Origin: an uncultured Actinobaculum sp.
GTDB lineage: Bacteria > Actinomycetota > Actinomycetes > Actinomycetales > Actinomycetaceae
Reading direction: 5' to 3'
DNA length: 64,000 bases
NCBI GenBank assembly: GCA_938020505.1
Contig: CALIHR010000006.1
Location: forward strand, 62,001 to 126,000
The stretch's first letter is position 1; every line of letters begins with the position of its first letter. The notes below the pieces were generated by a model that had not been told where the DNA came from, did no database searches, and saw nothing but the letters and a program-made list of their open reading frames with translations. Below, piece after piece: positions 8,079-15,555 of this stretch. The translations under genes were made by a program, and so were the position numbers.

Positions 8079-8100
8079 GGTGAGAGAATGCTGTCTCACC
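8079..8100 (+). promoter_or_regulatory. inverted repeat upstream of the MFS gene, possible operator
   Basis: GGTGAGA (8079-8085) and TCTCACC (8094-8100) flank 8 bp, ending 34 bp before the MFS start. The 22-bp size suits a regulator dimer such as TetR or MarR, but no regulator gene is adjacent. Confidence 0.45.
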
Positions 8101-8134
8101 GGCACGAATAGTCTCGCCACGAAGAGAAGGGCAC

Positions 8135-9577
8135 ATGGAAAAAGGGGACACGAAAACGCCGCAGTCTCTCGCGAACGCCTATTTGAGCCCGGGCGTCGAG
8201 AGGCTTTTCACCTGGTTGACGGTCGGCTGCGTTTCGCTGATTGCTTTCGAGGCTGTGGCGGTGGGAACGGCCATGCCCACCGTCGCAGACAGGCTCGACG
8301 GGCAGAATCTCTACGCGCTCGCCATGGGCATCCCCCTTGCCGCGCAACTCGTCACAACGGCCCTTGCCGGGCTGTGGTGCGACGCCCGCTCGTCCCAAGC
8401 GTGCCTGCTCGCGGGCCTCGGCGTCCTTTCCGCGGGATTGACGGCATGCACGGCCGCCCCCACGATGGAGCTGTTCGTGGTCGGCAGAACCGTTCAGGGC
8501 CTGGGCGGAGGCATGTGCATAGTCCCGCTGTACTCGATTCTCGGCAGCCACGTCCGCCCCGATCGTCAGGGTCGCATTTTCGCCATGATTTCGGGCGCTT
8601 GGGTTCTGCCGTCGATGGTCGGGCCGGTCGTGGCAGGCTGGATGGTCGAATCGTTGAATTGGAGGGCCGTTTTCGGATGCGTCCCGTTCCTTTTCCTCTT
8701 GGGCCTCCCTCTTTTGCTCATCGTCGTCAAGCGCCTGCCGAAAACGGACCCCGGCCCGCTCGTCGGCTGGACGGCAATCATGATCCCCTCCGTCCTCACG
8801 GGCGCATCCATCGCGGGGCTTCAAATCCTCTCGGGGACTCCGCCGGAGAAGTTCACCGCCGCGGTGTACGCCGCCGTCGTTCTCACCGGCGTTTTGACTT
8901 TCGTTTTCATTCGCCCTCTGCTTCCGCGCGGCACGTACGTCGCGCGGCGGGGCCTCGCTTCGACGATTCTCATGCGCGGCTTGAGCAGCGGCACTCTGCT
9001 CGGCACCGAGGCTTTCCTTCCTCTCTTGCTGCAAAAGATCCACGGCTGGCGCCCCACCGAGGCCGGGTTCATCTTGACGGTCGGTTCGATCACGTGGGCT
9101 TTGGGCTCGTGGATCCAGGGGCGGGTTTCCTCCCCCGATCTTCGACGGAGGATCGCCTCTCTCGGAACGGCATTCCAGCTGTGCGGCATTCTCGTCGTCG
9201 TTCCCGCGAGCTTTTATCGGTTCTCCCCGTGGCTCGTCGTGGCCGGATGGAGCTTGGCGGGATTGGGAATGGGATTGGTCTTTTCGGCCATGGCGGTTCA
9301 CGCGTTGGCCATGACTCCCAAACGCAGGCAGGGGACGACGTCGTCGGCCATCCAGCTCGCCGACACCCTCGGTTTCTCCTTCTGCGTCGCGGTCGTAGGC
9401 TTGGTCTATGCCATCGTCATGCCCGCCCAAGAGTGGGCTTTCGCAGCCTCGGTCGGAACGATGGCGCTGTTGAGCGCGGTGTCCTTAATCATCGTGCGAA
9501 GGACAGTTCCCCACCCCGGATCCGAGGAGGAAGCCCAGCTCGAGGCTTCGGCGCGCACAATCGAGTCCGTCGTTTAG
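8135..9577 (+). CDS. MFS transporter, probable drug or metabolite exporter
   Basis: A 480-residue major facilitator protein with about 14 hydrophobic segments, the DHA2-like layout. TM1 includes SLIAFEAVAVGTAMPTVAD, and motif-C-like glycine-rich text (SGAWVLPSMVGPVVAGWMV) in TM5 is typical of proton-driven exporters. The ATG at 8135 follows GAAGG. An inverted repeat at 8079-8100 may regulate it. It is monocistronic. The substrate cannot be predicted. Confidence 0.88.
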   Translation: MEKGDTKTPQSLANAYLSPGVERLFTWLTVGCVSLIAFEAVAVGTAMPTVADRLDGQNLYALAMGIPLAAQLVTTALAGLWCDARSSQACLLAGLGVLSAGLTACTAAPTMELFVVGRTVQGLGGGMCIVPLYSILGSHVRPDRQGRIFAMISGAWVLPSMVGPVVAGWMVESLNWRAVFGCVPFLFLLGLPLLLIVVKRLPKTDPGPLVGWTAIMIPSVLTGASIAGLQILSGTPPEKFTAAVYAAVVLTGVLTFVFIRPLLPRGTYVARRGLASTILMRGLSSGTLLGTEAFLPLLLQKIHGWRPTEAGFILTVGSITWALGSWIQGRVSSPDLRRRIASLGTAFQLCGILVVVPASFYRFSPWLVVAGWSLAGLGMGLVFSAMAVHALAMTPKRRQGTTSSAIQLADTLGFSFCVAVVGLVYAIVMPAQEWAFAASVGTMALLSAVSLIIVRRTVPHPGSEEEAQLEASARTIESVV

Positions 9578-9631
9578 ACACTCACGCCTCGCATCGCGCG
9601 TGCGCACGGAGCAATGCCTGCGAGACCTCAC

Positions 9632-9919
9632 GCCCTTGCCGAGGCTCCCCTCGTCGAGCTTCGCGTCGGCCGATTGGACAAGCGCTTCGGCTCGCCGCTG
9701 CGGCAAAGTCCGCGCGTCGTCGGCGCTCTTGCGGCCAGTGAGAGCGCCGAAAGCGGTGTCCGCCGGCGCCGCGTTTTCGTCGGACAGCCAACCGGCCACA
9801 CGCATTCCCGACCCGTCCTCGGGGAAAGCCGCGTCCTCTTTTTCGGCCTCAGCGTTCTCGATCCCGCCTCGCGCCGGTTTCTGCGAACCGCTGCGAACGC
9901 CGCCCATTCGCCGTGCCAC
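9632..9919 (-). pseudogene. decayed fragment of a DUF222/13E12-type (HNH endonuclease) protein
   Basis: Minus-strand reading from 9919 gives, at about residues 38-96, GMRVAGWLSDENAAPADTAF, then DARTLPQRRAEALVQSAD, then KLDEGSL. This matches the central segment of DUF222 proteins, where an elaborated GxLxxExGA stretch is followed by RTxxQRRADALVxLA and LDxGxLP. Third positions are GC-rich in this frame. The N-terminus and the C-terminal HNH domain are absent, and the open frame runs on antisense into the MFS gene. I read it as a remnant of an accessory gene of the type found in many copies in actinobacteria. Confidence 0.5.
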
Positions 9920-10069
9920 ATCTCACCCTCGCAAAAGCAAACATTTCACGCTTGAAGGACTAGACTCCTCTAGGCGCATCGTCGCCCCAGCTTTTCGCCT
10001 GCCGGTTGCTAGGCGAGCGCGCGGTGTTATCAGGTTTCGTGGCGCGCGCTGGACAACTGACAGGTGAAC

Positions 10070-12361
10070 ATGACCGAATATAATGCGCCCTCGCTCGACG
10101 AGGGAACCGACGACGCCCTCACGCCTCCCAATGGCGCCCTTGCGCCGCGCAACGACTCCTTCCCGTTCCGGAGCGACGAGAGCATCGACGGCCTCTTTGC
10201 GTATCACAACGACTATCACAACGACGAGGGCTCCGGCGCCTCAGCGCCCAAAGAAGACGCAGCGGACCGCGACGCCGCCGATCGTAAAGACGGCAGCAGC
10301 CTGCACGAGGGCGCCGGCGCCTCCCCCGAGGACGACAACGGCCAGAGCCGGAACCGCGGCGCTTCACACCAAAACGGCGGCGCCTCGCACGAGAGCGGCA
10401 ACGGCCAAAACCAGAACGACAACGTCGCACCTAGAACCGACGCCGCAGCCGAGAAGCCCGGCGACGTCAATTCCAGCGACGTCCTTTTCGACGACCTCGG
10501 ACTGCCCGAGGATCTCCTCGCCGCGGTGAAGGAGCTCGGCTTTTCGGCGCCCACGGCGATTCAGGCCGCGGCCATCCCGATTCTTCTGCGGGGAAAAGAC
10601 GTCGTCGGCGTCGCCCAGACGGGAACGGGCAAAACGGCGGCCTTCGCCCTTCCCCTCCTCGCCCATATCGACCCCGACAAGCGCGAGGTCCAGGCCCTCG
10701 TTCTCGCCCCGACGCGCGAGCTGGCGATGCAAGGCGCGCAGGCAATCGAGTCTTTCGCGGCGAAATCGCGCGGGGTCGACGTCGCCGCCGTGTACGGCGG
10801 GTCCTCCTATCTCCCCCAGCTCAGGGCGCTCGAAGGCGGGGCGCAAGTGGTGGTCGGCACCCCGGGGCGCATTATGGACCTCATGGACCGCGGCGCCCTT
10901 CGTTTGGACGCAGTGCGCTATTTCGTGCTCGACGAGGCCGACGAAATGCTCCGAATGGGATTCGCCGAGGACGTTGAGAAAATCGCCTCCGAGGTTCCCG
11001 AGGGTCGGATATCCGCACTTTTCTCGGCGACGATGCCGCCGCCGATTCGGCGCGTAGCCGAACGCCACCTGAGCGACGCCGAAGAAGTGACGATCTCGCG
11101 GCCCGCGACCACGGTCTCGACGGTCAAGCAGATGTACGCCGTGGTGCCCGAGCGGCACAAAATCGGCGCATTGGCGCGGGTTTTGGCCGTCACGGAGGCT
11201 CAAGCGGCCCTCGTTTTCGTCCGCACCCGCGCAACGGCCGAGGATTTGACCATCGAGCTCGGCGCCCGCGGCGTGGCGGCGGCGGCGCTTTCGGGCGACG
11301 TCGTCCAGAAAGAACGCGAGAAGCTCGTCACGCGCCTGCGCAACGGCACGCTGGACGTGCTGGTGGCAACCGACGTCGCCGCGCGCGGGCTCGACGTCGA
11401 CCGCATCGGGTTGGTCGTCAACTTCGACGTCCCGCGCGAAACCGACACGTACGTCCACCGCGTCGGCCGCACCGGGCGGGCGGGCCGCACGGGCGAGTCG
11501 ATCACGTTCGTCACGCCGAAAGAGCGCCCCCGGCTGCGCCGCATTGAAAAGCAAACGGGCTCGCGCATGGAGCAGATCGAGCTGCCCACGCCCGCAGAGG
11601 TTTCGAAGCTGCGCGCGCGCAGAACGGTGGAGCAGGCGATGGCCCGCGTCGCGAAGGGCCGCCTGTGGGTCTACGAAGAGATCCTCGAAGATTTCCTCGC
11701 CGAGCAGGCCAAGGCAGCCGCGCAGCCCGGCCCCGGCGCACAGCCGGACTCGCACGCACACTTCGATTCCGGCTCACACTCCGACCTGCCCGCGCAGGCC
11801 GGTCCGGTGAGCCTCGAAACCCTGACGATGGCGCTCCTGGCCCTCGCCGTGCGCGACCCCGGCCCGGTGGCGGGCGAAGAGCCCGAGCGTCTTACGGAGG
11901 ATTTCGGCCCGGAGCGCGAGGGACGGCCCCGCAAGGAGCGTCAGCCGCGTCGCCAGATGAAGAACTCTGTTCGCTACAGGGTGGAGGTCGGCCACAAAGA
12001 CCGGGTCAAGCCCGGGGCCATCGTCGGCGCGCTCACGCACGAAGGCGGACTCAGCGGCTCCGACCTCGGCCACATCGACATTTTCCCGACCTTCTCCCTC
12101 GTCGAGATCGGAGTGCCGCTCTCCCCCGAGGCGCGCAAACGCATTTCCCAGGCCCGAGTTTCGGGCAGGGCTCTGAGGATCAGCGAGGACCGCGGCCCGG
12201 GAAGCTTCCGCGACGACGCCGGACGGGGCCGCCCCCGCCGGGAATCTGACTATTCCGACCGCGGCCGCGGCGATCGAGGGTCGCGATACGACCGCACCAC
12301 CCGCGACGAGCGCGGCTTCAAGCACGATCGTCGCGGCCGCGCGGGCCGCGGGCACAGGTAA
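10070..12361 (+). CDS. deaD: DEAD-box ATP-dependent RNA helicase (DeaD/CsdA type)
   Basis: A 763-residue cytoplasmic RNA helicase for ribosome assembly and mRNA turnover. After a 135-residue Asp/Gly/Asn-rich disordered extension come the Q motif (FDDLGLPEDLLAAVKELGF), Walker A AQTGTGKT (182-189), PTRELA, DEAD (FVLDEADEML), SAT, and motif VI HRVGRTGRAGR. A DbpA-like RNA-binding domain (VGHKDRVKPGAIVGALTHE) and an Arg/Gly/Asp-rich tail follow. The ATG at 10070 has ACAGG upstream; a GTG two codons earlier is the alternative. The extension is longer than in most homologues. Confidence 0.93.
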   Translation: MTEYNAPSLDEGTDDALTPPNGALAPRNDSFPFRSDESIDGLFAYHNDYHNDEGSGASAPKEDAADRDAADRKDGSSLHEGAGASPEDDNGQSRNRGASHQNGGASHESGNGQNQNDNVAPRTDAAAEKPGDVNSSDVLFDDLGLPEDLLAAVKELGFSAPTAIQAAAIPILLRGKDVVGVAQTGTGKTAAFALPLLAHIDPDKREVQALVLAPTRELAMQGAQAIESFAAKSRGVDVAAVYGGSSYLPQLRALEGGAQVVVGTPGRIMDLMDRGALRLDAVRYFVLDEADEMLRMGFAEDVEKIASEVPEGRISALFSATMPPPIRRVAERHLSDAEEVTISRPATTVSTVKQMYAVVPERHKIGALARVLAVTEAQAALVFVRTRATAEDLTIELGARGVAAAALSGDVVQKEREKLVTRLRNGTLDVLVATDVAARGLDVDRIGLVVNFDVPRETDTYVHRVGRTGRAGRTGESITFVTPKERPRLRRIEKQTGSRMEQIELPTPAEVSKLRARRTVEQAMARVAKGRLWVYEEILEDFLAEQAKAAAQPGPGAQPDSHAHFDSGSHSDLPAQAGPVSLETLTMALLALAVRDPGPVAGEEPERLTEDFGPEREGRPRKERQPRRQMKNSVRYRVEVGHKDRVKPGAIVGALTHEGGLSGSDLGHIDIFPTFSLVEIGVPLSPEARKRISQARVSGRALRISEDRGPGSFRDDAGRGRPRRESDYSDRGRGDRGSRYDRTTRDERGFKHDRRGRAGRGHR

Positions 12362-12376
12362 AGCCGGCCTGCGCTT

Positions 12377-12441
12377 TCGTCGGCTAAGCGGGTAGGCCTT
12401 CGCCGGCTGCCGCTCGGCGTCTATGCCCTCGTCGGCTAAGC
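12377..12441. repeat. 13-bp direct repeat between deaD and the sortase gene
   Basis: TCGTCGGCTAAGC occurs at 12377-12389 and 12429-12441. It lies in the convergent gap and runs into the Ala-rich 3-prime end of the sortase gene. No function is evident. Confidence 0.6.
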
Positions 12442-13353
12442 CTCAGCGGCCTGCGCTTCCGCCGTCTGCGCCTTAGCCGGGTACCCCGACCGCCATACGT
12501 ACGCGGCCGCGACGAGCAGGCCGGCAGAGAGCCAAATGGCCCACCACGGAAAACGAGGCAGGTCCGATGCGGCATGCGCGTTGGCCAGATCCTTGGCCGG
12601 GGTCGGCTTGATCCGCTCGGCCGTGACGAGAATGCGATGGGTGTTGATGCCCAGGGGCGTGCACGTCACGAGGGTGACGAGGTCTTTGCCGGGAATCGCC
12701 CGCAACGATTCGGTCTCGGTCGGCTCGACCACCTTCGTCTCCCTCACCTTGTAGGCGAGCACCTTGCCGAACACCTCGATGGTGAAGGTGTCGCCGACCT
12801 TGACCCGGTCGAGGTTCGTGAACATGGTGGCGTTGGCGAGCCCCCGATGCGCGGTGATCACCGATCGGGTTCCCGCGCCTCCGACCGGCAGAGAGGTTCC
12901 TTCGAGATGCCCCGCCCCCTGGAGAAGGGTGGCGTCCGACGTCCCGTGGTAGACGGGGAGGTCGACGTCGATCGCGGGAATCCGCAGCCGCGCCATCAAA
13001 CCCGATTCGTCCGTGCGAAGGATGGCGTTGTAATCGAGTTTGCCGTTCGAGCTTTTGCCGGCCCCGGTCGGAATGTTCGTGTCGGCTTTGTACACGGCCC
13101 CCGCGCTCAGGGCGGCGTTGTATGCGTGGGCCTGTTTGATCTGCTCGGCGGCCGAAGGATGGGCTCGGTTGACCTGCCTCTCGTAATTGTCGACGATCTT
13201 CGACTGGTTGAGCTGAGAGACCCAGCTGGCCGCCTGCGGATAGAGGAAAATGCCGAGGCCGAGCACCCCGATGAGGGCGGGAACCAGCGCGGACGGCGCG
13301 AGCTTCCACTTGCCCTTTCGCCCGCGATTGCGGCGTGATCGCTTGAATGTCAT
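12436..13353 (-). CDS. srtC: class C (pilin-polymerising) sortase
   Basis: A 305-residue membrane transpeptidase that joins pilins through LPLTG and a pilin lysine. There is an N-terminal anchor (about 23-45), class C signatures PVYHGTSDATLLQGAGHLEG and ITAHRGL with His169, TLVTCTPLGINTHR with Cys231 and Arg240, and a C-terminal membrane segment (about 275-295). Where class C enzymes usually carry a DPW/DPF lid, I read only VYKADTNIPTGAG, so the lid looks altered. The ATG at 13351-13353 follows GGAAG. It is the third gene of the pilus operon, 503 bp after the shaft pilin gene. Confidence 0.93.
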   Translation of the reverse strand: MTFKRSRRNRGRKGKWKLAPSALVPALIGVLGLGIFLYPQAASWVSQLNQSKIVDNYERQVNRAHPSAAEQIKQAHAYNAALSAGAVYKADTNIPTGAGKSSNGKLDYNAILRTDESGLMARLRIPAIDVDLPVYHGTSDATLLQGAGHLEGTSLPVGGAGTRSVITAHRGLANATMFTNLDRVKVGDTFTIEVFGKVLAYKVRETKVVEPTETESLRAIPGKDLVTLVTCTPLGINTHRILVTAERIKPTPAKDLANAHAASDLPRFPWWAIWLSAGLLVAAAYVWRSGYPAKAQTAEAQAAEA

Positions 13354-13856
13354 GTCTTCTTCCTTGGCCGCGGCTTGCCGCACAGGGGTGTTTCCTGCGC
13401 AGGGGCGCCTTGCGCGAAAGCGTTTCGTGCGAGGACCGGTTGTTTGGGGGATTTGACGCGAAAGTCATGTTCGGGAGGGATCTGTACAAGTTCGTAAGAA
13501 GCGTTCGGCGCGAAGGCGTTTCCCGAGGAGCCTCCGAAGCAAAGGCGTTTCCCGAAAAGAGATTGACGCGAGAGAGTTTGTACAAAAGCGCAATTGTGGC
13601 GGAGAAGCCTTCACTCCCCCGCCACACCGTGCACGTTTCGGCAAGAGGCCGCCCGTATTGCAACGGAAATCGATGCCGGTTCCTGCGGGCGCCGTCCGCA
13701 TCCGCGCCAGACGCTCTGCGCGCGTCCGCACGACGCCGCCCGCCCGCACTGCCGCCACAGGCTGCGTGCGCCGTTCCGCGGAACGGCGCACGCCTCGGGG
13801 CAAGGATGCCGCCTCCCGCAAGCTCATGGCTCGCATGAACGCGGCATCCCGCGGAG
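13354..13856. other. 503-bp gap between pilin and sortase genes with repeats and a palindrome
   Basis: No credible gene is seen. The gap holds a perfect 30-bp palindrome (13764-13793), a 14-bp direct repeat AAGGCGTTTCCCGA at 13513-13526 and 13542-13555, and a TTTGTACAAA palindrome (13577-13586) with a related TGTACAAG at 13483-13490. TTGACGCGA occurs before each TGTACAA site, so two similar modules about 110 bp apart may exist. The gap could hold a terminator plus a separate sortase promoter. Confidence 0.55.
13764..13793 (-). terminator. 30-bp perfect palindrome after the shaft pilin gene
   Basis: Positions 13764-13778 are the exact reverse complement of 13779-13793, starting 64 bp beyond the pilin stop on the minus strand. 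There is no U-run. A partial terminator here would give more pilin than sortase transcript. Confidence 0.6.
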
Positions 13857-15458
13857 CTACAGGGCTGCCGCCTGACGCTTGCGGCGCGAACGGGCCACAA
13901 ACACGGAGCCGACTGCGATGGCCACGAGGGTGGCGCCGCCCAGCATCATGATGAGCTTGCCGGCCGCACCGGTCAGGGGCAGGCCGGGCACATCCTGCTT
14001 GGAGTTCTTTACGGTCACCGCGGCCGACGTCGTCTTTCCGGCCTTGACCGTGATTCCGGTGAGCTCCTTGCCTCCGGAAGGAAGCGTGTAGCCGGCGGGC
14101 GCCTCGACCTCTTCGATCACGTAGCAGCGCTGGCTGTGATCCGGAGTGACGGTCTGGGCGTCCGGGGCGCCCTGCTTCTTGTCGACGAACAGGCCCTCGA
14201 TGGAGACGACGCCGTTGGCCGCGGAGGCAAAAGTGTCCTCCCCGCCCACGGAAATCGGGTCGCCGCTCTTGACGGCGCCCTCGCAGGAGGCCGCGTAGGG
14301 GTCAGCCGCGTTGTAGACCTTGAACTTCGCGCCGGCGAGCGTCTTTTCGTTGTCGGCGTCGGTCTTGTTGATCGTGATGTCTCCCCACGAGGTGACGACC
14401 TTGTTCGTGGGCGTGGGAGGCTCGCTCGGAGGCGTCGTCGGCGGATTGTCCGGCGGGGTCGACCCCGGAACCACGTCGATGTACAGGTTGGCGACGTTCT
14501 CGATGACTCCGCCCGCGGGCACTGTCTTGACCTTGGCGGTGAAGACGACCTCGATCGTCTCGTTCGGAACCGTCCGCAGGTAGGCCAGGCCGGCCTTGGT
14601 GAAGCCGACGCTGGGGCTCTGCCCGCCTGTGGCGACGTAATAGGACGGGTCGACGGCCTGTCCCTTGATCTTGACGGAAGCGACCTTGCCTTCCTCGAGG
14701 TTGGAATCGAGGGGGTCGGAGACGACGAAGTGCTTGAAGCTGTCCGTCGCGGCGATGCTCGGGATCTTCGCCGTCACCGGGAAGGTGACCTGATCGGCCG
14801 TCTTGATGCCGTTCTTCGAGACCTCGACGCCCTTTGTGGGTGCGACCACAACGGTGTTCTTCGGGTAGACGTTGACGTTGTAGAGCCAGTTCCCGTCGGC
14901 GTGGGCGGTGTTGGCCGCGTTGTTCGGGAACGGAATCGTCACGAGGAAGGGCGCGGCCTTCTTCTTGACGGTGCTCGGGGCCTTGGTCTCACATACGAGG
15001 TAAGCCTTGACCGGCAGGTTGCCGATCGTCGTCACCCCTTGGCCGTTCGTGGGACTGCTGACCTTCCCGGCGTCGAACGCAGCCGCCGCGCCGCTGGGCA
15101 GCGTGAGCTTCGGCGTGTTGAAGTCCGTGCCGCAGGCGTCGGCGGGAATGTTCCAGTTCTTGAGGTTGTTCCAGTCGGCCTGGGTCTTCAGGTCGAGGTT
15201 GGAAATCGGGAAGGCCGTGAAGGTGACGCCCGCGACGCCGGCGCCTCCCTGGGTGTCGGTCTGGCCGTCGGCGGTGCCGTCGGCCTTTTGCGAACCGGCC
15301 TCGTGTTTGTGAATGACAATCGATCCGGTGGCGTTGGGATCGATGTTGCCTTGGTCAGCGAAGGCTGCGCTTGCGCCTGCGAGGCCGGCGATGCCCAAAG
15401 CCAGCGCTCCGACCACGGCACTCGCACGCCGCCTGGCGGATTGTGTGTGTGTGCTCAT
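13857..15458 (-). CDS. LPLTG-anchored pilus shaft protein (FimA/FimP type)
   Basis: A 533-residue shaft pilin, the size of Actinomyces FimA/FimP. The signal peptide ends near AAFA/DQG (34/35). The pilin motif is WLYNVNVYPKN with the likely cross-linking lysine at 200. There is a Pro-rich hinge (TPPDNPPTTPPSEPPTPT), a Cna_B-like domain with E-box EEVEAPAGY, and the sorting signal LPLTG at 493-497 followed by a hydrophobic stretch and ARSRRKR. The ATG at 15456-15458 follows AAAGGA. Subunits are secreted, then joined by the downstream sortase. Second gene of the operon, 97 bp after the tip pilin gene. Confidence 0.93.
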   Translation of the reverse strand: MSTHTQSARRRASAVVGALALGIAGLAGASAAFADQGNIDPNATGSIVIHKHEAGSQKADGTADGQTDTQGGAGVAGVTFTAFPISNLDLKTQADWNNLKNWNIPADACGTDFNTPKLTLPSGAAAAFDAGKVSSPTNGQGVTTIGNLPVKAYLVCETKAPSTVKKKAAPFLVTIPFPNNAANTAHADGNWLYNVNVYPKNTVVVAPTKGVEVSKNGIKTADQVTFPVTAKIPSIAATDSFKHFVVSDPLDSNLEEGKVASVKIKGQAVDPSYYVATGGQSPSVGFTKAGLAYLRTVPNETIEVVFTAKVKTVPAGGVIENVANLYIDVVPGSTPPDNPPTTPPSEPPTPTNKVVTSWGDITINKTDADNEKTLAGAKFKVYNAADPYAASCEGAVKSGDPISVGGEDTFASAANGVVSIEGLFVDKKQGAPDAQTVTPDHSQRCYVIEEVEAPAGYTLPSGGKELTGITVKAGKTTSAAVTVKNSKQDVPGLPLTGAAGKLIMMLGGATLVAIAVGSVFVARSRRKRQAAAL

Positions 15459-15555
15459 CTGGTTGTTTTCCTTTTCTGATGAGACCGACGCATATCGGCC
15501 GGACTCGGGTCTGTTGAAAAATCTGGGTGTGCAGGTTCTAGATACATCTGCAGGT

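Noticed and set aside
13347..13838. Open frames in the pilin-sortase gap
   Set aside because: Translations are Arg/Ala-rich and lack ribosome-binding sites; repeats and palindromes explain the region better.
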